Below are positions 28,672 through 39,246 of a stretch of 64,000 bases of DNA, in pieces (within the stretch, counting starts at the first letter, position 1; every line of letters begins with the position of its first letter). Under the pieces are notes generated by a model, which was given only the letters and a program-made list of their open reading frames with translations, ran no database searches and had not been told where the DNA came from. The translations under genes and the position numbers were made by a program. This DNA comes from Limnohabitans sp. G3-2. Lineage in GTDB: Bacteria; Pseudomonadota; Gammaproteobacteria; Burkholderiales; Burkholderiaceae_C. The stretch covers positions 372,001 through 436,000 of the forward strand of contig NZ_NESG01000003.1 in the NCBI RefSeq assembly GCF_002778275.1, given 5' to 3'.

Positions 28672-29436
28672 TCAATCCCTCAGCTCCCCACCCTCAAAGG
28701 TGTACAAGCGCCCCGGCTCAAACGCCACCCAGGCCTCGTCGGTGGTCAAGGGCGCCGTCACCACCACTGCCACGCGATCGGTCTCGCGGGTGTGCTCGGC
28801 AAAGTTCACGCTCAGATCATCATCACTCAAGGTCGCTCGGTTGAAGGGGTGCCTGCGCAGCACGTAGTGCAGGTTCGTGCTGGCTTGCGCCCACAAGGCC
28901 TGACCGTTGGAGAGCAAAAAATTGAAGGTGCCGTGCTGGGCAATTTGCGGCACCAACTCGCGCAAGGTGCAAGCGAGTTCTGCCACGCTGGGCACGCTGG
29001 CGTGCGACTTGGCCAGCTCTTGCATGAGCCAGCAAAACGCCCGCTCGCTGTCGGTTTGCCCCACCGGCTTGAAACTGCCGTGCAGGCGCGGTGCGTAGTC
29101 CGCCAAATTCCCGTTGTGCGCAAACACCCAGTAGCGCCCCCACAGTTCGCGCACAAAGGGGTGGCAGTTTTCCAGACTCACCTCGCCCTGCGTGGCTTTG
29201 CGGATGTGGGCGATGACGTTGCGGCTTTTGATCGGATAGCGCCGAATCAATTCCGCCACAGGCGAACTGCTGGCACTTTGGTGGTCCACAAAATGGCGCA
29301 CGCCCTGGCCTTCAAAAAAGGCGATGCCCCAACCGTCGCTGTGGTGGTCGGTGATGCCGCCCCGCTGCGCAAAGCCGCTGAAGCTGAAGGTCACATCGGT
29401 GGGGGTGTTGCAGTTCATGCCGAGCAGTTGGCACAT
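28672..29436 (-). CDS. Class II glutamine amidotransferase (YafJ type)
   Basis: A 254-residue protein with an N-terminal nucleophile Cys2 after processing (MCQLLGMN), GWGIAFFEG, HIRKATQGEVS and FAHNGNLADY, all signatures of class II amidotransferases. YafJ/EgtC-like members hydrolyse gamma-glutamyl amides. Its specific partner is unknown. It follows the MFS transporter gene by three bases and belongs to the same transcript. Confidence 0.85.
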   Translation of the reverse strand: MCQLLGMNCNTPTDVTFSFSGFAQRGGITDHHSDGWGIAFFEGQGVRHFVDHQSASSSPVAELIRRYPIKSRNVIAHIRKATQGEVSLENCHPFVRELWGRYWVFAHNGNLADYAPRLHGSFKPVGQTDSERAFCWLMQELAKSHASVPSVAELACTLRELVPQIAQHGTFNFLLSNGQALWAQASTNLHYVLRRHPFNRATLSDDDLSVNFAEHTRETDRVAVVVTAPLTTDEAWVAFEPGRLYTFEGGELRD

Positions 29437-29439
29437 GGT

Positions 29440-30975
29440 TCAGTCTTTCTTGTCCATCGTTGGGGCTTCACCCATTTTCCATGCAGCCAACAGGGCCAAG
29501 GCGGTCATGCTCGCCAAAAACACAAAGGTCTCGTTGAAGGCCCGCAAATCGGCGCTGCCCGGTCCGGTGGCGGACAAGGCATACACCGCCAGTCGCCACT
29601 CCAGCACGATGGCGCAAATGCTCACGCCGGCCGCCCCGCCCAACATGCGCACAAAACCAATCACGCTCGACGCCTGCGGGATCAGGTCTTTGGGCAAGCC
29701 CCGCATCGCGCCCAGATTGAGCGAAGGCAAGATGAAACCCAGGCCAATGCGCCCCAAGATCACCAAGACCCAGAGCAGCGCCAAGCCCGCCGCCGGGCGG
29801 ACCCAAGGCATGAGCGCGAACGACAGCGCCAGCAAAGCCAGGCCCCAACTCACCCAATGGGCGGGCGGCATGCGGTGCGACCAACGCCCCACCGCCGCAA
29901 TGGTCACGGCCAGCAAAATGCCCGCCGGCAACAGGGCCGCGCCAATGTAGGACGGCGACAGACCCAGGCCCATCTGCATGTAGACCGGCAGCAAATAGGT
30001 CGAACCAAACAGCGCAATGCCGTAGGTGAAAGACACCAGCGCCCCCATGGCGAAATGGCGGTGGCCAAACACCTGCAGGTTCATGAGCGGGCCACGCGGC
30101 ACCGGGCGGACTTGCCGAACCGCTGGGCCATTTCGGTGCAAAGCTGCGCGGCGCTTGCGCCCACGGGGCTGCAACAAATGCCGCTGCCAGGCCACAAACA
30201 ACGCCATGCCCACGCCCGCCAGCGCCAGCAAGGCCACGGCCAGCGTGTGGTCGTCGCCGCGCAGCTGCACCAAGCCATTGAGCAGCATCAGGGTCGAGGC
30301 GCTGGCCAGCGCCAGCCCGACCCAGTCCAGGCCGGGGCTGCCCGCATCGGCCTGCACACCCCCCGGGGCCGAGGTGGGGACATAGCGGCGCGACAACCAC
30401 AGCGCCACCATGGCCAGCGGCACCACCATGAAAAAGATCGAACGCCAGCCGAACACATCGACCAGCACGCCGCCAATGCTGGGGCCAATGGCCGGAGCCA
30501 GCACCACACCCATGCCAAAAAAGCCGCTGGCGCGGCCCTGCTCGTGCGAGGCAAAGGCCCGCAAGATGATGATGGCCGGTATGGGCTGCACCACCCCCGC
30601 GGCCAGACCTTCGGCCACACGTGCCGCCAAAACCCAAGGGAAGTCGTTGGCCAGGCCCCCCACCACACCGCCGCCCAGCAGCAGCCACATGCACACCTCG
30701 TACACCCGTCGGTAACCGTAGCGTGACAGCAGCCAAGGCGTGGTGAGCATGGACACCGTCATGGCCACCATGAAGCCCGAGGTCACCCACTGCACGCGGC
30801 TTTGGCCGAGCGTGAAGTGCGCACTCATGTCGGGGATGGCCACGTTCATGATGGTGGACGACATCACCGCCGCCATGGAGCCCAGCATGACCGACAGCAG
30901 CAGCAACCAGCGATGCCGCTCGCCATAACGCACTTGCAGTGCCTGCAGGCTGTGGGGGCCTTGGGCCAGGCTCAT
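29440..30975 (-). CDS. MFS exporter of the DHA2 (EmrB/QacA) family
   Basis: A 511-residue proton-driven drug exporter in the inner membrane with about 14 hydrophobic segments. Family marks: STIMNVAIPDMS in helix 1, the motif-A-like LLSRYGYRRVYE, and motif C-like GMGVVLAPAIGPSIGGVLVD near 155. The loop around residue 265-290 is unusually basic (RGRKRRAALHR). Start at 30975, whose ATG overlaps the upstream stop (ATGA); the longer reading contains the neighbour's sequence out of frame. No membrane-fusion protein is adjacent. Confidence 0.88.
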   Translation of the reverse strand: MSLAQGPHSLQALQVRYGERHRWLLLLSVMLGSMAAVMSSTIMNVAIPDMSAHFTLGQSRVQWVTSGFMVAMTVSMLTTPWLLSRYGYRRVYEVCMWLLLGGGVVGGLANDFPWVLAARVAEGLAAGVVQPIPAIIILRAFASHEQGRASGFFGMGVVLAPAIGPSIGGVLVDVFGWRSIFFMVVPLAMVALWLSRRYVPTSAPGGVQADAGSPGLDWVGLALASASTLMLLNGLVQLRGDDHTLAVALLALAGVGMALFVAWQRHLLQPRGRKRRAALHRNGPAVRQVRPVPRGPLMNLQVFGHRHFAMGALVSFTYGIALFGSTYLLPVYMQMGLGLSPSYIGAALLPAGILLAVTIAAVGRWSHRMPPAHWVSWGLALLALSFALMPWVRPAAGLALLWVLVILGRIGLGFILPSLNLGAMRGLPKDLIPQASSVIGFVRMLGGAAGVSICAIVLEWRLAVYALSATGPGSADLRAFNETFVFLASMTALALLAAWKMGEAPTMDKKD

Positions 30976-31226
30976 GCCCCTTGGCCTTGGCGTTGGCCTT
31001 GAGGTGGCGGCGCGGACGCCGCCACACAGGCCGCGCAAATGCAGGCCTTGTTGCGGGCCGCTTCGGGCACTCGCTTCAACACATCGGCGCTGAACTGAAC
31101 CCGCGTGCACCAACACGGCCCGTTGGGTGCAGCCCCCAATTGGGGTGCGGCCATGGCGCAAGCGTTGGGCTGCCCGCACAAGGGGCAGCGGCAAGGGTCT
31201 AAGGCAGTTGGCGTCATGGCGTTCAC
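30972..31226 (-). CDS. Cysteine-rich CWC family protein
   Basis: An 84-residue protein with nine cysteines in CRCPLCGQPNACA, CWCTRV and ACICAACVA, the pattern of the small 'cysteine-rich CWC' family, presumably metal-binding. A GTG start at 31226 is preferred because AAGGA lies 7 bases upstream; an ATG at 31217 is the alternative. It overlaps the MFS gene by four bases. Function unknown. Confidence 0.75.
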   Translation of the reverse strand: MNAMTPTALDPCRCPLCGQPNACAMAAPQLGAAPNGPCWCTRVQFSADVLKRVPEAARNKACICAACVAASAPPPQGQRQGQGA

Positions 31227-31229
31227 CGC

Positions 31230-31463
31230 TCAGTCCTTGGCTTGGCGGCGACGCTGCGCCTCACGCCACAAGCGGATGAACAAGACCACCAGAGGGGTGG
31301 TGTGCAAGAAAAAATCAAAGACATCGATGGGCTTGCCCAAGGTGCCGTCCAAGAGCATGCGCCACTTCTCGACCAAATGCGGCTCGGGCACAAACGGGGC
31401 GCCGGCCAAATAAACGGCAATGCCCGCCAGCCACAACATCGGTATCCGGTCAATCCAGCGCAT
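31230..31463 (-). CDS. Small membrane protein of unknown function
   Basis: A 77-residue protein with two hydrophobic segments (MLWLAGIAVYLAGAPFV, about 9-25, and FFLHTTPLVVLFIRLW, about 52-67) and a basic C-terminus (REAQRRRQ). It leads the four-gene unit with the CWC protein, MFS exporter and amidotransferase. Starting at 31463 avoids reading through the terminator at 31503. I do not recognise a family. Confidence 0.6.
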   Translation of the reverse strand: MRWIDRIPMLWLAGIAVYLAGAPFVPEPHLVEKWRMLLDGTLGKPIDVFDFFLHTTPLVVLFIRLWREAQRRRQAKD

Positions 31464-31502
31464 CGCGCCCTCCTCAAAAACACCATTTTCATCCAGCACA
31501 GC

Positions 31503-31528
31503 AAAACGGCTCCCGAAGGAGCCGTTTT
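31503..31528. terminator. Intrinsic terminator of glcB
   Basis: An 11-base perfect stem (AAAACGGCTCC/GGAGCCGTTTT) with a CGAA loop, 33 bases past the malate synthase stop. On the minus strand it ends in TTTT. It is symmetric, so it can work in both directions, and separates glcB from the small-membrane-protein operon. Confidence 0.85.
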
Positions 31529-31560
31529 CAAGCATCGGACCGTCTGCGGCCACTGCGTTT

Positions 31561-33792
31561 TCAGGCCGCCTTGACCTTCAAACGCCAGGCGTGCAGCAAG
31601 GGCTCGGTGTAGCCGCTGGGCTGCGCCTTGCCTTTGAAGACCAGGTCACAAGCCGCTTTGTAAGCCGCCGACTTGGCGAAGTTGCCCGCCATGGGCTGGT
31701 AAGCCGCGTCGCCCGCGTTTTGCGCGTCCACCACAGCGGCCATGCGCTCCATGGTTTGCTTGACTTGCTTTTCGGTCACCACGCCGTGCTGCATCCAGTT
31801 GGCCATGTGCTGGCTGCTGATGCGCAAGGTGGCGCGGTCTTCCATCAGGCCCACACCGTTGATGTCGGGCACTTTGGAGCAGCCCACGCCTTGGTCAACC
31901 CAGCGCACCACATAACCCAAGATGCCTTGGGCGTTGTTGTCGAGTTCTTTTTGCTTGTCCTCAGCCGACCAGTTGGCCGCGTCTTTGGCCACCACCGGGA
32001 ACTGCAGCAAAGCGTTGAGGGTGTTTTCGCGCAGCACTTTGGCGTCTTGCTTGGCCACGGCTTTTTCCATCTGCTTTTGCAGTGCAGGCACGTCCACCTG
32101 GTGGTAGTGCATGGCGTGCAGCGTGGCGGCTGTGGGGCTGGGCACCCAAGCGGTGTTGGCACCGGCCAGGGGGTGGCCAATTTTGGCCTTGAGCATGTCG
32201 GCCATCAGGTCGGGCATGGCCCACATGCCTTTGCCGATCTGGGCGCGGCCACGCAGGCCACAGGCCAGGCCCACATTGACGTTGTTCTTCTCGTAAGCGC
32301 CCAACCAGGTGCTGTTCTTGATGTCGCCCTTGCGCATGACGGGGCCGGCCAGCATGCAGGTGTGCATTTCGTCGCCTGTGCGGTCCAAAAAGCCGGTGTT
32401 GATGAAGGCCACGCGGCTCTTGGCGGCGGCGATGCAGGCTTTCAAGTTGGCGCTGGTGCGGCGCTCTTCGTCCATGATGCCCAGCTTCACGGTGGAAGGC
32501 TTCATGCCGATGACTTTTTCCACACGGCCAAACAGCTCGTCAGCAAAGGCCACTTCGGCCGGGCCGTGCATTTTGGGCTTGACGATGTAGACGCTGCCGG
32601 TGCGGCTGTTGCGCAGGGGGTGCGAGGCTTTTTTCTGCAAGTCCACCAAGGCGCAGGTCACGGTGACCATGGCGTCCAAGATGCCCTCAGGGATCTCTTT
32701 CATGCTCCCGTCGGCGGCTTTGTAGAGGATGGCGGGGTTGGTCATCAGGTGACCCACATTGCGCACAAACATGAGCGAGCGGCCGTGCAGCTTGACGGTG
32801 CCCTTTCCTGCGGGCTTGGTGTATTCGCGGTCACCGTTCATGGTGCGGGTGAAAGTCTTGCCGCCCTTTTGCACCTCTTCGCTCAGCGTGCCTTGCAAGA
32901 TGCCCAGCCAGTTGGCATAGGCCAGCACTTTGTCGTCCGCGTCCACAGCGGCGACCGAGTCTTCCAAATCGAGGATGGTGGACAAAGCGCTCTCGGCAAT
33001 CAGGTCCGACACGCCAGCCGGGTCGGTTTTGCCGATGGGGGTGTTTTTGTTGATTTGCAGGTCCAGGTGGATGCCGTTGTGCACGAACAGCACGGAGGCG
33101 GGGGCTGATGCGGAGCCCGTGTAGCCCACGAACTGCTTGGCGTGGGCCAGCGTGGTGCTCTTGCCATTGGCCAGGGTCACGACCAGCTTGCCTGCTTTGA
33201 CGGCGTAGCCCTTGCTGCCCACATGCGAGCCGGTCTTGAGCGGGGTTGTGCGGTCGAGCACATGGCGGCAGTAGTCGATGACTTTGGCGCCGCGTTGGGG
33301 GTTGTAGCCCGAGCCTTTTTCACAGCCATCGGCTTCGCTGATCGCGTCGGTGCCGTACAGCGCGTCATACAAGCTGCCCCAACGGGCGTTGGCGGCGTTG
33401 AGGGCGTAGCGTGCGTTCAAAATCGGCACCACCAGCTGGGGGCCGGCCAGCTTGGCCAACTCGGCGTCCACATTGGCGGTGATGGCTTGGGCGTTCTTGG
33501 GCTCGGGCACCAAGTAGCCGATTTGGCTCAGGTGTTTGCGGTAAGCCTTCATGGCCTTGCCCTCTGACACCGGGCCGGGGTTGGCGGTGTGCCATGCGTC
33601 CATGGCGGTTTGGATGCGGTCACGCTCGGCCAACAAGGCGATGTTTTTCGGGGCCAAGTCGGCCACGATGTCGTTGAAGCCTTTCCAGAACTTGTCTTTG
33701 TCCACGCCTGTGGCGGGCAGCATCTGGTCGTTGATGAAGCTCAGCAGCGGGTTGGCCACTTGCAGGTTGTGAATCGCGGTGCGTGCAGTCAT
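31561..33792 (-). CDS. glcB: Malate synthase G
   Basis: A 743-residue enzyme condensing glyoxylate and acetyl-CoA to malate, used for growth on acetate, glycolate or fatty acids. Landmarks: [15 protein letters not shown] near 273, [16 protein letters not shown] with following EERRT near 415-440, and the C-terminal HAWRLKVK. Length matches isoform G rather than A. GAGG lies 8 bases before the ATG. No isocitrate lyase or glycolate oxidase gene is nearby. It diverges from mvaB over 185 bases. Confidence 0.96.
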   Translation of the reverse strand: MTARTAIHNLQVANPLLSFINDQMLPATGVDKDKFWKGFNDIVADLAPKNIALLAERDRIQTAMDAWHTANPGPVSEGKAMKAYRKHLSQIGYLVPEPKNAQAITANVDAELAKLAGPQLVVPILNARYALNAANARWGSLYDALYGTDAISEADGCEKGSGYNPQRGAKVIDYCRHVLDRTTPLKTGSHVGSKGYAVKAGKLVVTLANGKSTTLAHAKQFVGYTGSASAPASVLFVHNGIHLDLQINKNTPIGKTDPAGVSDLIAESALSTILDLEDSVAAVDADDKVLAYANWLGILQGTLSEEVQKGGKTFTRTMNGDREYTKPAGKGTVKLHGRSLMFVRNVGHLMTNPAILYKAADGSMKEIPEGILDAMVTVTCALVDLQKKASHPLRNSRTGSVYIVKPKMHGPAEVAFADELFGRVEKVIGMKPSTVKLGIMDEERRTSANLKACIAAAKSRVAFINTGFLDRTGDEMHTCMLAGPVMRKGDIKNSTWLGAYEKNNVNVGLACGLRGRAQIGKGMWAMPDLMADMLKAKIGHPLAGANTAWVPSPTAATLHAMHYHQVDVPALQKQMEKAVAKQDAKVLRENTLNALLQFPVVAKDAANWSAEDKQKELDNNAQGILGYVVRWVDQGVGCSKVPDINGVGLMEDRATLRISSQHMANWMQHGVVTEKQVKQTMERMAAVVDAQNAGDAAYQPMAGNFAKSAAYKAACDLVFKGKAQPSGYTEPLLHAWRLKVKAA

Positions 33793-33977
33793 GGAAACCT
33801 CGAAAGGATGTTGAAAAAATCAGGGGGATACCGTCAGGGCATGGCGGTCAGAAGGCAAAGCCCACGACACCACGGCGCGTTGAAGGACTTTATTCTAAGT
33901 TTGGATGCAGATAAACACGCTCGAAAGCCATAAACCCATGACTTTTGCGCACAAATCCACTGCGGTCTAATGGGGTC

Positions 33978-34913
33978 ATGACACGCATTCATGCCCCTGA
34001 GGTCCTGATCAGCGAAGTGGGCCCGCGCGATGGCCTGCAATCGGTCAAAGCCACCATGCCCACTGCCGACAAGCTGCGCTGGATCGATGCACTCGCGGCG
34101 GCGGGCCTGCGCGAAATTGAAGTCGCCTCCTTTGTGCCCGCTCAGCTGCTGCCGCAAATGGCCGATGCCGCGGCGGTGGTGCAGCATGCGCTGCGCCACA
34201 CCGGCGTGCGCACCATGGCCCTGGTCCCCAACCTGCGTGGCGCGCAAGCCGCGCTGCAAGCGGGGGCGCAAAAGCTCACCTTGCCGGTGTCGGTCAGCCC
34301 GGCGCACTCCATGGCCAATGTGCGCAAAGCACCCGAAGCCATGGTCGAAGAGGTCAAGGCGGTCTTGCGCCTGCGCAAGGACACAGCGCCCGGCGTGCCC
34401 GTCGAAGTCGGCCTGTCCACCGCTTTCGGGTGCACGCTGCAAGGGGCCGTGCCCGAAGACGATGTGCTGCGCCTGGCCCACCGCTTGGCCGAGGCGGGTG
34501 TGGACGAAATCGGCCTGTCCGACACCACCGGCATGGCCAACCCGGCGCAGGTCAGCCGTCTCTTCAAACGCATGTTTCAGGAAATCGGCCCCCTCACGGG
34601 CTCGGCCCACCTGCACAACACCCGGGGCCTGGGCCTGGCCAATGCGCTGGCCGCTTACGAGGCGGGCGTGCGCACCTTTGACAGCTCTTTGGGCGGTTTG
34701 GGCGGCTGCCCGCACGCCCCAGGTGCTTCGGGCAATGTGGTGACCGAAGACCTGGTGTTCATGCTGGAGGCCATGGGCGTGTCCACCGGCATTGACCTGG
34801 ACAAACTCATGGCCGCACGCGCGCCCCTGAAAGCCGGTCTGCCCGGCGAGCCGCTCTACGGCATGACGCCCGAAGCGGGCTTGCCCAAGGGCTGGGCTGG
34901 CCGCCTGCGTTGA
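33978..34913 (+). CDS. mvaB: Hydroxymethylglutaryl-CoA lyase
   Basis: A 311-residue TIM-barrel lyase splitting HMG-CoA into acetoacetate and acetyl-CoA, the last step of leucine degradation. It carries EVGPRDGLQ (13-21) and the lyase signature GGLGGCPHAPGASGN with its catalytic cysteine near residue 246. The start at 33978 gives the canonical N-terminus. Other leucine-degradation (liu) genes are not adjacent. A LysR gene follows 165 bases downstream. Confidence 0.93.
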   Translation: MTRIHAPEVLISEVGPRDGLQSVKATMPTADKLRWIDALAAAGLREIEVASFVPAQLLPQMADAAAVVQHALRHTGVRTMALVPNLRGAQAALQAGAQKLTLPVSVSPAHSMANVRKAPEAMVEEVKAVLRLRKDTAPGVPVEVGLSTAFGCTLQGAVPEDDVLRLAHRLAEAGVDEIGLSDTTGMANPAQVSRLFKRMFQEIGPLTGSAHLHNTRGLGLANALAAYEAGVRTFDSSLGGLGGCPHAPGASGNVVTEDLVFMLEAMGVSTGIDLDKLMAARAPLKAGLPGEPLYGMTPEAGLPKGWAGRLR

Positions 34914-35078
34914 CACGGGTGCAGGTCGCCTTTGTGGCCGATGTCGGCGGCTGCGGTCCACCCGCGTTCGCGCACAGGGGGGTGCTCCCCCAAAAAACCG
35001 GCAAAACACGCATTCACGCGCACCAATCCCGCATCGCAACAGCGGCATTGCAACCTTGAACCCGCATAATCGGGTCGC

Positions 35079-36005
35079 ATGGACAAGCTCAAAGCCTTCG
35101 AAACCTTTGTTTCGGTTGCCACCAAAGGCAGCCTGACCGCTGCAGCCCGGGCCGAGGGCGTGGCCCCAGCCATCATCGGGCGCAGGCTCGATGCGCTGGA
35201 AGAAAACCTGGGCGTGAAGCTGCTGGTGCGCACCACACGGCGCATCACCCTGACGCACGAAGGCAGCGCTTTTCTGGAAGATTGCCAGCGCTTGCTGTCC
35301 GATGTGGCCAATGCCGAAGCCAGCGTCTCGGCCGGTGGCGTCAAAGCCAGTGGGCATTTGCGCATCACCGCGCCGGCCGGGTTTGGCCGGCGCCATGTGG
35401 CCCCACTGGTGCCGCGCTTTCGCGAACTGCACCCCGATGTGTCGATTTCGCTGAACCTGAGCGACCGGGTGGTGGACCTGGCCGCCGAGGGTTTTGACTG
35501 CGCCGTGCGCGTGGGCGACCTGCCCGACAGCTCCCTGGTCAGTGTGCGCATGGCCGATAACCGCCGCCTGTGCGTGGCCACGCCCGCCTATCTGGCCCGG
35601 CGCGGCACCCCGACCCAGCCGTCCGACTTGCTGCAGCACGACTGCCTGACTTTGTCGAGCGACGCCTCACAAACGCGCGGTTGGGCCTTTCGCAACCCGG
35701 CAGAAGATGGCCAAGGCGTGGTCCACTTGCGCCCAGGGGGACCACTCGACTGCTCGGACGGACAGGTGTTGCACGACTGGTGCCTGGCCGGTTATGGCAT
35801 CGCTTGGCGCAGCACCTGGGAGGTGGAGGGCGAAATCCGATCAGGCCAGTTGGTGGCGGTGCTGGAGGACTTTGCGGCCCCGCCCAACGGCATATTCGTG
35901 GTCTTCCCTCAGCGCAAGCATTTGCCGCTGCGCGTGCGGCTCTGGATTGACCACCTGAAACACCATTACGCGCAACCCGGTTACTGGCAAACCGCAGCCC
36001 CGTAA
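35079..36005 (+). CDS. LysR family transcriptional regulator
   Basis: A 308-residue regulator with an N-terminal winged HTH (GSLTAAARAEGVAPAIIGRRLDALEENLGVKLL, residues about 17-49, read in two parts) and a periplasmic-binding-like effector domain. It belongs by eye to the large group that resembles DmlR/YafC. Its target is unclear; neighbours mvaB and argS are in the same direction and not obviously regulated by it. Confidence 0.88.
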   Translation: MDKLKAFETFVSVATKGSLTAAARAEGVAPAIIGRRLDALEENLGVKLLVRTTRRITLTHEGSAFLEDCQRLLSDVANAEASVSAGGVKASGHLRITAPAGFGRRHVAPLVPRFRELHPDVSISLNLSDRVVDLAAEGFDCAVRVGDLPDSSLVSVRMADNRRLCVATPAYLARRGTPTQPSDLLQHDCLTLSSDASQTRGWAFRNPAEDGQGVVHLRPGGPLDCSDGQVLHDWCLAGYGIAWRSTWEVEGEIRSGQLVAVLEDFAAPPNGIFVVFPQRKHLPLRVRLWIDHLKHHYAQPGYWQTAAP

Positions 36006-36014
36006 AATCCCCCC

Positions 36015-37724
36015 ATGCTTTCTGCCAAACACCAATTGCTCACGGCCCTGGCCGCTGAACTCGACAAACTTCAACCCGGTGCGGGCGCACGCGCGGCCTT
36101 CGAATCGCCCAAAGTGGCAGCCCATGGCGACTTGGCCTGCACGGCGGCCATGCAACTGGCCAAAGCCCTCAAGCAAAACCCCCGGCAATTGGGTGAAGCC
36201 CTGCGCGAAGCACTGCTGGCCACCCCGGCTTTTGAGCGCTGGGTCGACGCCATTGAGCTGGCAGGGCCGGGCTTCATCAACATCCGCCTGAAAGACGCGG
36301 CCAAGCAGGCCGTGGTGCACGAAGTGCTGCAAGCGGCCGAGTGCTTTGGCGATCAGCCCGCCAAGGCCGACAAAGTGCTGGTCGAGTTTGTGTCGGCCAA
36401 CCCCACCGGCCCCCTGCATGTCGGCCACGGCCGCCAAGCCGCATTGGGCGACGCGATTTGCAATTTGCTGGCCACGCAAGGCCAACAGGTCTACCGCGAG
36501 TTCTATTACAACGATGCGGGCGTGCAAATTGGCACCTTGGCCAAGAGCACACACATGCGGGCGCAAGGCATCCAGCCCGGCGATGCGACTTGGCCCACCG
36601 ACCCCGACAACCCCGAGAGCAAAGCGTTCTACAACGGCGACTACATCCAGGACATCGCCAACGACTTTCTGGCAGGCAAAACCGTGCAGTCCGACGACCG
36701 CAGCTGCACGGCCAGCGGCGATGTGAACGACGTGGACGGCATGCGCGAGTTCGCCGTGGCCTATTTGCGCCGTGAACAAGACCTGGACTTGAAGGCCTTT
36801 GACGTTCGCTTTGACAACTACTACCTCGAGTCCAGCCTGTACACCAGCGGCAGGGTCGATGCGGCCGTGCAAAAGCTCAAGGACGCGGGCAAGACCTACG
36901 AACAAGACGGTGCGCTGTGGCTCAAATCCACCGACTACGGCGACGACAAAGACCGCGTCATGCGCAAGGGCGACGGCACCTACACCTACTTTGTGCCTGA
37001 CGTGGCCTACCACATCGCCAAGTGGGAACGCGGCTTCACCCGTGTGGTCAACATCCAGGGCACCGACCACCACGGCACGATTGCCCGCGTGCGCGCGGGC
37101 CTGCAGGCCGCAGGCGTGGGCATCCCCGAGGGCTACCCCGACTACGTGCTGCACACCATGGTGCGCGTGATGCGCGGCGGCGAGGAGGTCAAGATCTCCA
37201 AGCGGGCGGGCAGTTATGTCACCTTGCGCGACCTGATCGAGTGGACCAGCAAGGACGCGGTGCGCTTTTTCTTGCTCTCACGCAAGCCCGACACCGAATA
37301 CATCTTCGACATCGATCTGGCCCTGGCCCAGAACAACGACAACCCGGTGTATTACGTTCAATATGCCCATGCCCGCATCTGCTCGGTGCTGGCGGCATGG
37401 AAGGAAAAAGACGGGGGTGATGTGACCCAGCTGGCCCAAGTCGACCTGTCGCCACTGCAAAGCCCGCAAGCCCACGCGCTCATGCTGGCCCTGGCCAAGT
37501 ACCCCGAGATGCTGACGTCTGCCGCCACCGACTTCGCGCCACACGACGTGACGTTTTACCTGCGCGACCTGGCCTCGCTGTACCACAGCTACTACGACGC
37601 CGAGCGCATTTTGGTGGACGACCAAGCGCTCAAGCAAGCCCGCCTGGCCTTGGTGGCAGCGACCGCACAGGTGCTGCGCAATGGCCTCCAAGTGCTGGGC
37701 GTGTCAGCCCCGCAAAAAATGTAA
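36015..37724 (+). CDS. argS: Arginyl-tRNA synthetase
   Basis: A 569-residue class I synthetase charging tRNA-Arg. The N-terminal additional domain is followed by the HIGH-like HVGH (135-138, in [13 protein letters not shown]) and the KMSKS-like KISKRAG near 395. The C-terminal anticodon-binding helices end with LQVLGVSAP. The start lies 10 bases after the LysR stop. Length is near the usual 560-580. Confidence 0.96.
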   Translation: MLSAKHQLLTALAAELDKLQPGAGARAAFESPKVAAHGDLACTAAMQLAKALKQNPRQLGEALREALLATPAFERWVDAIELAGPGFINIRLKDAAKQAVVHEVLQAAECFGDQPAKADKVLVEFVSANPTGPLHVGHGRQAALGDAICNLLATQGQQVYREFYYNDAGVQIGTLAKSTHMRAQGIQPGDATWPTDPDNPESKAFYNGDYIQDIANDFLAGKTVQSDDRSCTASGDVNDVDGMREFAVAYLRREQDLDLKAFDVRFDNYYLESSLYTSGRVDAAVQKLKDAGKTYEQDGALWLKSTDYGDDKDRVMRKGDGTYTYFVPDVAYHIAKWERGFTRVVNIQGTDHHGTIARVRAGLQAAGVGIPEGYPDYVLHTMVRVMRGGEEVKISKRAGSYVTLRDLIEWTSKDAVRFFLLSRKPDTEYIFDIDLALAQNNDNPVYYVQYAHARICSVLAAWKEKDGGDVTQLAQVDLSPLQSPQAHALMLALAKYPEMLTSAATDFAPHDVTFYLRDLASLYHSYYDAERILVDDQALKQARLALVAATAQVLRNGLQVLGVSAPQKM

Positions 37725-37735
37725 AGGGACGGGAC

Positions 37736-38395
37736 ATGCCACTCCACAGCCAACGCGGCGGTACTTTTCTGGGTTTCATCATCGGTTTGGTGCTGGGCCT
37801 GGGCGTGGCCTTGGCCGTGGCCGTTTATGTGACCAAGGTGCCCACACCGTTTTCCAACAAAAACCAGCCCCGCACCACCGACCAAGACGTGCAGGAAACG
37901 CAAAAGAACAAAGATTGGAACCCCAACAGCGTGTTCCAAGCCAAGCCTCCCGCAGAGGCGCCAACCACGCCCGCCGCCACCTCGCCAGCCAGCAAAGAGG
38001 CAGGTGCCGACAAAACCAACCCAGGTGATGCCGGCAAAACGGCTTCGGACACGCCCAAGCCCGAAGCCCGTCCAGCCGTCACCGCAGACCCGCTGGGTGA
38101 CTTGGCCAAGTCCAAGTCGGGCCTGTCCACACCCGCTGCCGCGGGCAATGCGGCGGACCCGTTTGACTACGTGATCCAAGTGGGGGCCTACCGGACCCTG
38201 GCGGACGCCGACGCCCAGAAAGCCAAGCTCGCCTTGATGGGCTTGGACGCCAAGGTTTCTGAACGGGACCAAGCTGGCCGCACCGTCTATCGCGTACGCT
38301 TGGGACCTTTTTCGGACAAAACCGCCGCAGAACGCATCCGCACCCGCCTGGAAGGCAGTGGCCTCGAAAACACCTTGGTGCGCGTTCAACGCTGA
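37736..38395 (+). CDS. SPOR domain protein (FtsN-like)
   Basis: A 219-residue bitopic membrane protein: one transmembrane helix (FLGFIIGLVLGLGVALAVAV, about 10-29), a long Pro/Ala/Lys-rich periplasmic linker, and a C-terminal SPOR domain (YVIQVGAYRTLADADAQK... to the end, 143-219) that binds denuded septal peptidoglycan. This fits a division protein of FtsN type. It follows argS by 11 bases and precedes dsbA. Confidence 0.88.
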   Translation: MPLHSQRGGTFLGFIIGLVLGLGVALAVAVYVTKVPTPFSNKNQPRTTDQDVQETQKNKDWNPNSVFQAKPPAEAPTTPAATSPASKEAGADKTNPGDAGKTASDTPKPEARPAVTADPLGDLAKSKSGLSTPAAAGNAADPFDYVIQVGAYRTLADADAQKAKLALMGLDAKVSERDQAGRTVYRVRLGPFSDKTAAERIRTRLEGSGLENTLVRVQR

Positions 38396-38425
38396 ACCCG
38401 TGACCCTTCTTTTTGGAGTACCGAC

Positions 38426-39100
38426 ATGAAACGCCGTTTGTTTGCCACCTTGGCCGTGACCGCCAGCACTTGGTTGAGCGCCCCTTTGGCCTGGGCCCAG
38501 GCTGCGCTTTTCCGCTCCGGCAAGGACTACCTGACCTTGGATCGCCCCGTGGCCACCGAGTCTGGCACCGGAAAAATCGAGCTGATCGAGTTCTTTTGGT
38601 ACAGCTGCCCCCATTGCAATATGTTTGAGCCCAGCTTTGCCCAGTGGGTCAAAAATGCGCCCAAAGATGTGATGGTCCGCCGCATTCCGGTGTCTTTCCG
38701 CGATGACTTTGCCCCACAGCAGCGCTTGTTTTTCACCATCGAGGCCATGAACCTGATGGAAACGCTGCACCCCAAGGTGTTCGCCGCCATCCATGTGGAA
38801 AAGCTGATGCTCAACACCGACGCCAGCGTGCTGGCGTGGGCTGAAAAACAAGGCGTGGACAAGGCCAAGTTCAACGAGGTGTACAAGTCCTTTGGCGTGG
38901 CCAGCAAACTCAAGCGTGCCGTGCAACTGCAAAACGACTTCAAGGTGGAAGGCGTGCCCTCGCTGGGTGTGGCGGGCCGTTACTACATCGATGGCACCTT
39001 GGCGGGCAGCATGGAGCGGGCCCTGAAAGTGGCCGAATCCCTGATCGCTCAGTCGCGCGCCGCCCCCGTCCCGGCCTCAGCGCCCAAAAAACAAAGCTGA
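38426..39100 (+). CDS. dsbA: Thiol:disulfide interchange protein DsbA
   Basis: A 224-residue periplasmic oxidase that introduces disulfides into exported proteins. Signal peptide at 1-25 (LFATLAVTASTWLSAPLAWAQ region) and active site CPHC at 61-64 in a thioredoxin fold; the cis-Pro loop is GVPSLGV near 175. GGAG lies 8 bases before the ATG. The C-terminal PVPASAPKKQS tail is variable. A strong terminator follows. Confidence 0.94.
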   Translation: MKRRLFATLAVTASTWLSAPLAWAQAALFRSGKDYLTLDRPVATESGTGKIELIEFFWYSCPHCNMFEPSFAQWVKNAPKDVMVRRIPVSFRDDFAPQQRLFFTIEAMNLMETLHPKVFAAIHVEKLMLNTDASVLAWAEKQGVDKAKFNEVYKSFGVASKLKRAVQLQNDFKVEGVPSLGVAGRYYIDGTLAGSMERALKVAESLIAQSRAAPVPASAPKKQS

Positions 39101-39133
39101 TTGGCTTTTTCACGCGGACACCCGCGCAGCCCC

Positions 39134-39169
39134 AGCCCGTCCAAGCGCCTGTTTGGCCGGGCTTTTTTT
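39134..39169 (+). terminator. Intrinsic terminator after dsbA
   Basis: Stem AGCCCG/CGGGCT with additional CCAA/TTGG pairs inside, followed by seven T residues. It separates the argS-SPOR-dsbA unit from lptA. Confidence 0.85.
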
Positions 39170-39246
39170 ATGGCCTCACCGCCGGCGCAGAGGCCGATCC
39201 GACCGCGCTTGCCCCTACAATCCCAACAAATTCTTCAGCAAGATTC